Shown: positions 1 to 5,165 of the stretch, piece by piece
Layout of the letters: each line of letters begins with the position of its first letter
Numbering within the stretch: the stretch's first letter is position 1
Source: an uncultured Actinomycetes bacterium
Lineage (GTDB): Bacteria; Actinomycetota; Aquicultoria; CAJVYJ01
Reading direction: 5' to 3'
Length of the DNA: 5,165 nt
NCBI GenBank assembly: GCA_913009475.1
Contig: CAJVYJ010000151.1
Coordinates: 1-5,165 of the forward strand
Notes under the pieces: generated by a model
What the model was told of the DNA's origin: nothing
What the model saw: the letters and a program-made list of their open reading frames with translations, nothing else
Database searches by the model: none
Position numbers and translations under genes: made by a program

Positions 1-71
1 TCCGTCCACAAGTTGTGCGTCGTTTGCTCTTCCGATCTTCCCGTCTAAGTTTTCTTTTTTATTTTTTTTTT
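1..71. other. Non-genomic flank outside the 5' adapter
   Basis: This stretch lies outside a complete Illumina adapter, so it should not be read as part of the genome. It holds unassignable sequence (1-25), a 13-nt adapter remnant (26-38), a short linker, and a T-rich tract at 50-71 that is interrupted only by one C and one A. The T-tract on this strand corresponds to poly-A on the opposite strand, which is what a read yields after running off the end of a short library fragment. A reading frame opens here at GTG 15 and runs into the first real gene, but it has no biological meaning before about position 130. Confidence 0.9.
26..38 (+). other. Illumina adapter remnant (13 nt)
   Basis: GCTCTTCCGATCT is the 3' end shared by the Illumina read-1 and read-2 adapters. 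The bases just before it (CGTTT) resemble the CGTGT of the read-2 adapter with one mismatch, but further upstream the match fails, so which adapter it came from is uncertain. It is a second, degraded adapter copy on the same end as the full one at 72-129. Confidence 0.85.
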
Positions 72-129
72 AATGATACGGCGACCACCGAGATCTACAC
101 TCTTTCCCTACACGACGCTCTTCCGATCT
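72..129 (+). other. Illumina P5/universal adapter, full length
   Basis: All 58 bases match the Illumina TruSeq universal (P5) adapter. It begins AATGATACGGCGACCACCGA and ends GACGCTCTTCCGATCT. This is library contamination left in the assembly, and genuine sequence resumes at 130. In the frame of the downstream gene it encodes NDTATTEIYTLSLHDALPI, a peptide known as a recurring artefact at protein ends in public databases. Its exact reverse complement is at 5012-5069. Confidence 0.98.
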
Positions 130-659
130 CCGAATATGGATTATCACCTGAGGCTCATAAGAAAATCCAATCAGTCGATTGGCTGTTGGGCTGCTGTTTG
201 CTGTTCAGAAAAAAGGCCATAAACGATCTAGGTTTGCTGGATGAAAGCATCTTTTTTTTCTATGAGGACGCCGATATTTGCTATCGTCTCAAGCAAGCGC
301 ATTGGCGGATATTTTACTTTCCCAAAGCAAATATTATCCATTACGGCGGCCAAAGTTATAAAAATATTTGGACTACTAATGATGAGGTCAGTCGTCAGTT
401 TGCCGCCTTGGAATATTTTTACCGCAAGCATTATGGAAACTTGACCCTTTATCTGTTTAAACTGATAACATTTATCGGTTCGGCAATAAAGATACCTACC
501 TTCGGTATTTTGCGATTGTTAACTACTCGCCCGACGAGCAATAACTATTATAAACAAAAACTTCGTTGGCACCTGGCAATATTAAAAACATATATGAGAA
601 GACCCGCGAAGATAATTAAAAATCAACAGAAAACAGAAAAAAAGGTGAAGTCGGATTGA
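130..659 (+). CDS. Family 2 glycosyltransferase, C-terminal part (5'-truncated by contig end)
   Basis: About 175 genuine residues remain, from the Glu codon at 132 to TGA at 657-659. The sequence before it is adapter, so the real start and the nucleotide-sugar-binding N-terminal half are missing. Numbering from that Glu, VDWLLGCCLLFRK (15-27), the FYEDADICYR block with the ED pair at 45-46, and the IIHYGGQS block with His70 follow the C-terminal pattern of GT2 enzymes of the WbbL/rhamnosyltransferase type. In that family the acidic pair lies at the acceptor/catalytic-base site. A hydrophobic stretch at about residues 99-127 may bind the membrane, and the tail is very Lys-rich. The likely role is transfer of a sugar, perhaps rhamnose, to a lipid-linked glycan at the cytoplasmic membrane; the donor cannot be read from this half. 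The last 4 nt overlap the next gene, which suggests translational coupling. The frame stays open upstream to GTG 15, but those residues are artefactual. Confidence 0.88.
642..648 (+). promoter_or_regulatory. Ribosome binding site for the TTG-started gene
   Basis: AAGGTGA lies inside the end of the upstream glycosyltransferase gene, seven bases before TTG 656. It matches the 3' part of the consensus AAGGAGGTGA. It decides the start: no ATG or GTG fits both this spacing and the conserved N-terminus MIIGIDAHTIG. Confidence 0.7.
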
Positions 660-1771
660 TAATCGGAATCGATGCTCACACTATCGGTCAAAAACACACG
701 GGTAATGAAACTTATATTCTTAATCTGCTTAAGGCTATTAGCGAATTGGATCCAATTGATCAATATCAAATATATTTAACGGTTCAGGGATTGGCAACCG
801 GCTGGAAATCGAATAATCTCAATTTTACCACATCGAAGATCCCGGCTGACGCATGGTTAAGGTTCGCTTGGGGATTGCCTGCCAAGCTTAGACGACATCC
901 TGTTGATCTATTGCATGTACAGTACGCCGCGCCTTGGGGGATAAATTGTAAAATAATAACCACTATCCACGACATCTCTTACATTCACCTGCCCCAGCAG
1001 TTAAGTACGGTAGAGCGATTACGGGTAGAGAAACTGTTCCCGGCTACCGCCCGACGGTCGGACCGGATAATAACCGGTTCAAAAGCTACAAAATCAGATA
1101 TTATTGAACATTTTGGCATAGATGAAGATAAAATAACAGTAACTCCCTATGGTGTAAGTGAAAATTATCACCCCATCACCGATCAGCGGAAATTAAAGGA
1201 AATTTTAAAAAATCTTGGCCTGGAAATCGGCTATATTCTCTATGTGGGAGCACTGCAGCCGCGGAAAAATATCGTCCGTCTGTTAAAAGCTTTCGAGCTG
1301 TTAAAAAAAGACCGGGGTATTCATGAAAAGCTGGTAATCGTTGGAAAAAAAGCCTGGCTATATGAAGATATTTTTAAAACTTATGACTCATTAAGCTGCC
1401 GTGATGATATAATTATACTTGATTATGTGCAAGAAGCTTATTTGCCATATATTTATAACGGTGCTAAAATTTTTGTTTATCCATCGTTATATGAGGGTTT
1501 TGGGCTACCGCCTTTAGAGGCAATGGCTTGCGGCACGCCGGTGGCCGTATCAAAAGCCCCAGCCATGCCGGAAGTTGTTGATAACGCGGGTATTTATTTT
1601 AACCCTAAGTCCGTTGATTCGATCGCTGAAGCTATACATGAACTACTTAACGATAGTCGATTGCGAACAACTCTAAGCCAACGCGGCCAAGCGCGCGCGG
1701 CAATTTTTAAATGGCGCGATACCGCTAAAATGACTTTGGATGTCTATCGTCAAGTCTTGGAAACAGATTAA
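656..1771 (+). CDS. Family 4 glycosyltransferase (GT-B fold)
   Basis: A full-length 371-residue GT4 enzyme, the usual length for the family. It transfers a sugar, often mannose or another hexose, from a nucleotide donor to a glycan acceptor with retention of configuration; the actual sugar cannot be told. The N-terminal acceptor domain (about 1-180) has IGIDAHTI, the loop TGNETYILNLL (15-25), TIHD (103-106) and GSKATKSDI (141-149). The C-terminal donor domain has YVGALQPRKN (196-205) and the signature EX7E as E280-GFGLPPL-E288, followed by ACGTPVAVSKAPAMPEV. All key residues are present. The start is TTG, sharing TTGA with the stop of the upstream gene and preceded by a good ribosome binding site, so translation is probably coupled. 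A 33-nt gap separates it from the radical SAM gene. There is no signal peptide and no transmembrane segment, so it should be cytoplasmic or peripheral. Confidence 0.92.
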   Translation: MIIGIDAHTIGQKHTGNETYILNLLKAISELDPIDQYQIYLTVQGLATGWKSNNLNFTTSKIPADAWLRFAWGLPAKLRRHPVDLLHVQYAAPWGINCKIITTIHDISYIHLPQQLSTVERLRVEKLFPATARRSDRIITGSKATKSDIIEHFGIDEDKITVTPYGVSENYHPITDQRKLKEILKNLGLEIGYILYVGALQPRKNIVRLLKAFELLKKDRGIHEKLVIVGKKAWLYEDIFKTYDSLSCRDDIIILDYVQEAYLPYIYNGAKIFVYPSLYEGFGLPPLEAMACGTPVAVSKAPAMPEVVDNAGIYFNPKSVDSIAEAIHELLNDSRLRTTLSQRGQARAAIFKWRDTAKMTLDVYRQVLETD

Positions 1772-1795
1772 ATAATTATCGAATTATATTAAGCG

Positions 1796-1799
1796 AGGA
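1796..1799 (+). promoter_or_regulatory. Ribosome binding site of the radical SAM gene
   Basis: AGGA lies five bases before ATG 1805, in the only intergenic gap larger than 12 nt in the window (1772-1804). It supports that ATG, and the protein then starts with the typical MKILLINPR strand. No promoter of clear quality is visible in the gap, so the gene is probably read from upstream. Confidence 0.55.
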
Positions 1800-1804
1800 A
1801 TAAA

Positions 1805-3211
1805 ATGAAAATATTATTGATAAATCCGCGCATGAGCTCCACGTCTCAACCACCGTTGGGATTAGTTTATTTATCCGCTTATCTTAAGGCAAACGACTTT
1901 CAGGATGTCGTTATTATTGATACGGCTTGGGAAAATCTTACCGAACGCTTGGAATCACTGGCTTTTTCTCCCGATATTGTCGGCATCCAAGTAATGACTC
2001 CATATTTTACGCGAGCTCGCTATGTCATCGATGCGGTTAGGGTGAAATTTCCGCAAGCGATATTAGTTGTGGGCGGCCCGCATCCAAGCGCCGCTCCCAG
2101 ACAGACTCTTACCGGCCTGAATCCTGATTATGGGGTTATCGGCGAAGGTGAAGAAACTTTTTTAGAATTAGTAAAAACCGTAGCGGAGCAAGGAGACCCA
2201 AAAAAAATAGCCGGTGTTTTTTACGCTGATGCCAACGGAGAGTTTAAACAAACTTCCGCCAGGAACGTTATAGGAGACCTTGATCAAATACCATTTCCTG
2301 ATCGAGATTCGTTACCAATGAAGTTTTATTTGCGACGGGGGATTATGCAAGAATTTGGTTTTAAATCACTTAGGGCAACGACTATCCTCACCAGTCGCGG
2401 CTGTCCGTTCCAATGTATTTACTGCGCCCGCTTTTTTGGCCGCAAGGTCAGATACCGCAGCCGAGAAAATGTTATCGAGGAGATAAAATATTTAATCGCT
2501 AATTACCATATAAACGGCCTTTTTATTGTTGATGATACTTTCACCGTCAATCGCCGCTGGACCACCGCTTTTTGTGAAGAGATTCAACGCCAAAAAATTA
2601 AATTGGAGATTGCCATTAATAGTCGAGTGGACGCCATCAATCCTGAATTTTTAAAATCCTTAAAAGCGGCTGGAGTTCGAGCGATCGCTTTTGGAGTGGA
2701 ATCCGGCAACCAGGCTATTCTCGACTCTTTAAAGAAAGGCATAACTTTAGAAAAAGTGGAATCGGCGGTACGCTATAGTAAAGAGGCGGGAATTAGAGTC
2801 AAGGGTTATTTTATGGTCGGCGCCCCGGGGGAAACTTTGGAAACCATGCGCCAGTCGGTTGCCTTCGCTCGTCGGTTGCCTTTCGATCAAGTTCAATTTA
2901 GTATTGTAACACCTTACCCGGGAACGAAACTTTGGGAGATCGCGACCAGCCAAAAATTAGTCGCCGATTACAGTGATGCTTTGGATAAAGGCTTTTCCAA
3001 GTCAAACGTTATGAATACCGGTTTTATCACCCCCGAGGAGATTAAAAAATTTTATGAAAAGTTTTGCCGCCCCTTGGAGTATCGTAAGATCATCACCGGT
3101 GTCATTAAGGATTGGCGAACCACACCTTATTTCTTAACCTATGTCCTTAGACGTTGGCAACACAGCCGCAAGCGCCAACTTCACACCATCGCAACTGACC
3201 ATGCTAAATAA
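1805..3211 (+). CDS. B12-binding domain radical SAM protein
   Basis: This 468-residue protein has the architecture of cobalamin-dependent radical SAM enzymes (BchE/HpnJ/HpnP-like class B methyltransferases and relatives). The N-terminal B12-binding Rossmann domain spans about 1-150, with KILLINPR (2-9), PPLGLVYLSAYL (16-27), VVGGPHPS (88-95) and VIGEGEETF (111-119). No DxHxxG cobalamin-ligand motif is visible, which is common in this subclass. The radical SAM core, about 190-400, has C200-x3-C204-x2-C207 (nt 2402-2425) for the [4Fe-4S] cluster, then VDDTF (242-246), GVESGNQ (297-303), MVGAPGET (337-344) and TPYPGT (369-374). A basic C-terminal tail follows. All cluster ligands are intact. Such enzymes methylate or rearrange unactivated carbons of lipids, sugars or antibiotics; the substrate here is unknown. 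The setting between glycosyltransferase genes suggests a glycan or lipid-carrier substrate, but that is inference. The last 11 nt overlap the membrane-protein gene. Confidence 0.93.
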   Translation: MKILLINPRMSSTSQPPLGLVYLSAYLKANDFQDVVIIDTAWENLTERLESLAFSPDIVGIQVMTPYFTRARYVIDAVRVKFPQAILVVGGPHPSAAPRQTLTGLNPDYGVIGEGEETFLELVKTVAEQGDPKKIAGVFYADANGEFKQTSARNVIGDLDQIPFPDRDSLPMKFYLRRGIMQEFGFKSLRATTILTSRGCPFQCIYCARFFGRKVRYRSRENVIEEIKYLIANYHINGLFIVDDTFTVNRRWTTAFCEEIQRQKIKLEIAINSRVDAINPEFLKSLKAAGVRAIAFGVESGNQAILDSLKKGITLEKVESAVRYSKEAGIRVKGYFMVGAPGETLETMRQSVAFARRLPFDQVQFSIVTPYPGTKLWEIATSQKLVADYSDALDKGFSKSNVMNTGFITPEEIKKFYEKFCRPLEYRKIITGVIKDWRTTPYFLTYVLRRWQHSRKRQLHTIATDHAK

Positions 3212-3878
3212 GCTTAAACTGTGGCAGAAATTATTAATATTTATTTTTTTCGCCTGGCTGATCCTTTTTATTATTTTGTTAATTATCACCAGTTTATACA
3301 ATCGGAACCTAAGAGGGTTAATCAGTATCGCCGGACTAATTTTGTATGGCGGCGCTTTTTTGATCTTTTGGCGCCGTCGCGCGCAAATTATCGAAAAACT
3401 TAAAGTTAAAAATACTCTTCTTAATTTCTTGATAACCGGCTGGCTGGCAGCTTTACTCATTGAGATGTTGCTTTATTTTACCCTGTCCTATCAACATCAG
3501 ATTGGCGTCATTTTAGATATAGCTTATACAGCACCGACTTATTTAGTTCTAATCTACGGTTGGTATATTTTGCTCAAGCGCTACCCCGTTTCCAGCAAAG
3601 AGATTTTTTTTCTCGGCGGCCTAAACGGTTTACTGATAGAATTGCCACAAAAAATATTTTCCGGCCAGGATATCATCGGCATTATCGTGGGTTCACCGCT
3701 GCATGTGTTTATTTACGGTTCATTGCTTTTGATTCCCGCGACTTTACTGGGCTTAACAACTAGATCAAGCGGAACACTGATAAAAAAATATTTTTTCGCG
3801 TTAATAATCATTCCGCTAATTGTACTGCCGGCTAATGTACTCTCGATTATTATTCTAGCTATCGGCCAAAAGCTTTAA
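3201..3878 (+). CDS. Multi-pass membrane protein of unknown function
   Basis: I do not recognise the family. The frame is open from ATG 3141, giving 245 aa, but the first 20 residues (MSLDVGNTAASANFTPSQLT) are polar and lie wholly within the end of the radical SAM gene. ATG 3201 gives 225 aa starting MLNKLKLWQKLL, directly before the first membrane helix, with only an 11-nt overlap, and I prefer it. Neither start has a clear Shine-Dalgarno, so expression probably depends on coupling to the upstream gene. Hydrophobic segments are at about 11-33, 38-57, 71-95, 101-125, 158-185 and 197-222, with a weaker one at 134-150, giving six or seven passes. Membrane-region polar residues include E88, D106, E147 and H168. 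The unit GWLAALLIE (80-88)...P112...IYG (118-120) recurs as GGLNGLLIE (139-147)...P166...IYG (171-173), suggesting an internal duplication. Its place in a glycosyltransferase operon hints at a role in lipid-linked glycan handling or anchoring. Confidence 0.8.
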   Translation: MLNKLKLWQKLLIFIFFAWLILFIILLIITSLYNRNLRGLISIAGLILYGGAFLIFWRRRAQIIEKLKVKNTLLNFLITGWLAALLIEMLLYFTLSYQHQIGVILDIAYTAPTYLVLIYGWYILLKRYPVSSKEIFFLGGLNGLLIELPQKIFSGQDIIGIIVGSPLHVFIYGSLLLIPATLLGLTTRSSGTLIKKYFFALIIIPLIVLPANVLSIIILAIGQKL

Positions 3879-3881
3879 GGG
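3877..3881 (+). promoter_or_regulatory. Ribosome binding site of the DUF1972 glycosyltransferase
   Basis: AAGGG overlaps the TAA stop of the membrane-protein gene (3876-3878) and lies eight bases before ATG 3890. The arrangement supports this start and tight co-translation of the two genes. Confidence 0.6.
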
Positions 3882-3889
3882 TTTATAAA

Positions 3890-4999
3890 ATGGAACCAAT
3901 ACGCGTCGCTATTATAGGAACAAGAGGAATACCGGCTAATTATGGTGGTTTTGAAACTTTTGCCGAAGAATTAAGCGTCAGGTTGGCAACACGCGGCCAT
4001 CATGTTGTTGTTTACGGCCGCTCCAATAATATCGATTATCCTGATAAGGAATACAGGGGCGTACGTTTAATAATTTTGCCGACTATCAGCTGGAAACATC
4101 TTGATACTATCACCAACACCTTTTTATCGGTGTTTCATGTCATAATTCATCGGGTCGATATAGTTTTAATCCCAAATACGGGAAACGCCGCCTTATCCTG
4201 GATACCGCGTATTTTTGGAATCCCGGTGTTAATGAATGTGGACGGCTTAGAGTGGAAGCGGCAAAAGTGGGGAAAGGCAACAAAAAAATTATTAAAATTC
4301 AGCGAATGGCTGGCCACCTGGATGCCAAATCAAATAGTGACCGACGCTCAGGTTATTCAAGATTATTATAAAAATAAATATAACAAACATTCTTGGATGA
4401 TACCGTATGGAGCCTATATCTCTCGTCAGATAAATGAGGAGGATTTAAAAAAATTTGAGCTGGAAAGCGAAAAATACTTGCTCTATGTCAGCCGTTTGGA
4501 ACCGGAAAATAACGCTTTAATGGTAATTAAAGCTTATTTGCAATCTCAGGTTGATATGAATTTAGTAATTGTCGGTGACGCCCCTTACGCGCATGATTAC
4601 ATAAGAAAACTAAAATCAACCGCCAATGATAATGTAAAGTTTTTAGGTTTTGTCTTCGGCCGTGACTATCGTCTCCTGCAACAGAACGCCTATGCCTATA
4701 TTCATGCCACTGAAGTCGGCGGTACTCATCCGGCTTTGATCGAAGCTATGGGATTCGGAAATTGCGTTTTGACATATAATACGCCTGAAAACTTAGAGGC
4801 GGCGGGTAACGCGGCGATTCCTTTCGCCGATCAAAATGAGTTAGCCGATAAACTGCGTATGATCGCAGACCAGCCGGAAATAGTTGACAATTACCGCGAA
4901 AGCGCTGTAAAGCATGTTCGAGAACGTTATAATTGGGATAATATTACTGATCGGTACGAGGACCTACTAATGAAAATGATTAGAAAAAAAGGACGCTGA
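3890..4999 (+). CDS. DUF1972-containing GT4-type glycosyltransferase (rhamnosyltransferase-like)
   Basis: A complete 369-residue two-domain GT-B protein. The N-terminal half (about 4-185) is a DUF1972 domain, recognised by VAIIGTRGIPANYGGFETFAEELS (6-29 in pieces) and by NVDGLEWKRQKWGK (116-129). The C-terminal half is the donor domain with LLYVSRLEPENN (197-208), LVIVGDAPY (225-233) and IHATEVGGTHPALIEAM (271-287). Family members include the pneumococcal capsule rhamnosyltransferase Cps2T/WchF, so a deoxysugar transfer early in assembly of a polysaccharide repeat unit is plausible but unproven. The usual GT4 EX7E pair is not intact: E285 is present, but the position eight residues earlier is G277. 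As I recall, related DUF1972 proteins carry SVGGTNPSLLEAM here, so this looks like a family trait rather than damage. It starts 11 nt after the membrane-protein gene and ends at TGA, 12 nt before the contaminating adapter. No terminator follows. Confidence 0.9.
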   Translation: MEPIRVAIIGTRGIPANYGGFETFAEELSVRLATRGHHVVVYGRSNNIDYPDKEYRGVRLIILPTISWKHLDTITNTFLSVFHVIIHRVDIVLIPNTGNAALSWIPRIFGIPVLMNVDGLEWKRQKWGKATKKLLKFSEWLATWMPNQIVTDAQVIQDYYKNKYNKHSWMIPYGAYISRQINEEDLKKFELESEKYLLYVSRLEPENNALMVIKAYLQSQVDMNLVIVGDAPYAHDYIRKLKSTANDNVKFLGFVFGRDYRLLQQNAYAYIHATEVGGTHPALIEAMGFGNCVLTYNTPENLEAAGNAAIPFADQNELADKLRMIADQPEIVDNYRESAVKHVRERYNWDNITDRYEDLLMKMIRKKGR

Positions 5000-5011
5000 T
5001 TATTATGCTTT
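5000..5011 (+). other. Last genuine bases, possible start of a further gene
   Basis: Twelve bases remain between the final stop and the adapter. They include ATG at 5005, and AAAGGA at 4988-4993 lies 11 bases before it, a slightly long but acceptable ribosome-binding spacing. With only ATGCTTT left, a following operon gene is possible but cannot be identified. Any annotation running past 5011 would be adapter. Confidence 0.25.
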
Positions 5012-5069
5012 AGATCGGAAGAGCGTCGTGTAGGGAAAGAGTGTAGATCTCGGTGGTCGCCGTATCATT
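5012..5069 (-). other. Illumina P5/universal adapter, reverse complement
   Basis: An exact 58-nt reverse complement of the copy at 72-129, starting AGATCGGAAGAGCGTCGTGT and ending CGCCGTATCATT. This is what a read shows after passing through a short insert into the P5 adapter. On the minus strand it encodes the same NDTATTEIYTLSLHDALPI peptide, then meets TAA at the junction with the insert. Confidence 0.98.
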
Positions 5070-5165
5070 AAAAAAAAAAAAAAACAACATAAGACCAAAA
5101 ATAGGATTTGAATATTGGGATACGACACATCACAGCAAATATTACTATAGGCGTAAATAGAACCC
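5070..5165. other. Non-genomic flank outside the 3' adapter
   Basis: A run of 15 A residues (5070-5084) follows the end of the P5 sequence directly, then 81 bases with no recognisable gene, repeat or adapter. Past the end of the P5 oligonucleotide there is no template, so poly-A and noise calls are expected. It mirrors the T-rich tract and junk at 1-71. I see nothing in it to annotate. Confidence 0.88.

Noticed and set aside
15..131. A novel N-terminal domain on the first glycosyltransferase
   Set aside because: It is a translation of junk, a T-tract and the P5 adapter. No part is genomic.
252..259. Eight-T run in the GT2 gene, and another at 3604-3611 in the membrane-protein gene, as phase-variation sites
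   Set aside because: Both encode ordinary Phe-rich segments in intact frames of AT-rich genes. The run length is modest and there is no sign of a frameshifted state.
1772..1787. Perfect 6-bp inverted repeat ATAATT/AATTAT with a 4-nt loop after the GT4 gene, a possible terminator
   Set aside because: The stem is all A/T and too weak, there is no T-tract after it, and the next gene follows within 18 nt.
3134..3460. Open minus-strand frame of 108 codons
   Set aside because: It is antisense to the end of the radical SAM gene and the membrane-protein gene, and its product is basic and low-complexity with no recognisable motif.
3201..3878. Lycopene cyclase-type or flippase (Wzx) identity for the membrane protein
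   Set aside because: The size and repeated helices are loosely reminiscent of small cyclase repeats, but no diagnostic motif is visible, and it is far too short for a 12-14-helix flippase.
130..4999. Alternative genetic code with TGA read as glycine, as in some candidate phyla
   Set aside because: TGA ends the first and last genes at sensible points, one in a tight TTGA overlap, and no internal TGA interrupts a conserved domain.

Overview
The window is one short bacterial contig, most likely assembled from Illumina shotgun (probably metagenomic) data. Only positions 130-5011 look like genuine genomic DNA. A complete 58-nt Illumina P5/universal adapter sits at 72-129 and its exact reverse complement at 5012-5069. 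What lies outside them (1-71 and 5070-5165) is homopolymer and unassignable sequence, typical of reads that ran through the adapter. The resulting 'inverted terminal repeat' is an assembly artefact. It also adds a false N-terminus to the first reading frame.

The genuine part is an all-plus-strand, tightly packed gene row that looks like one operon: (1) the C-terminal 175 residues of a family 2 glycosyltransferase, rhamnosyltransferase-like; (2) a family 4 glycosyltransferase of 371 aa that starts at TTG and overlaps the previous stop by 4 nt; (3) a B12-binding-domain/radical SAM protein of 468 aa; (4) an unrecognised multi-pass membrane protein, best read as 225 aa, overlapping gene 3 by 11 nt; (5) a second GT4-type glycosyltransferase of 369 aa with an N-terminal DUF1972 (rhamnosyltransferase-like) domain. 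No promoter, terminator, RNA gene, mobile element or CRISPR array is visible, and both ends of the operon are cut off.

The set fits a surface-polysaccharide or glycoconjugate locus. Three glycosyltransferases would add sugars to a growing chain on the cytoplasmic side of the membrane. The membrane protein and the cobalamin/radical SAM enzyme have unknown partner roles, perhaps lipid-carrier or sugar modification. The organism cannot be named. The AT-leaning composition by eye, very compact gene packing, short proteins and abundant Ile/Lys codons would suit a Candidate Phyla Radiation/Patescibacteria-like or other uncultured bacterium, but this is inference. TGA is used as a stop at two gene ends, so nothing suggests the code in which TGA means glycine.

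I do not see a convincing undescribed system. The strongest observation is the adapter contamination and its effect on annotation. The biologically most interesting points are the radical SAM enzyme inside a glycosyltransferase operon and the orphan membrane protein with a possible internal duplication.
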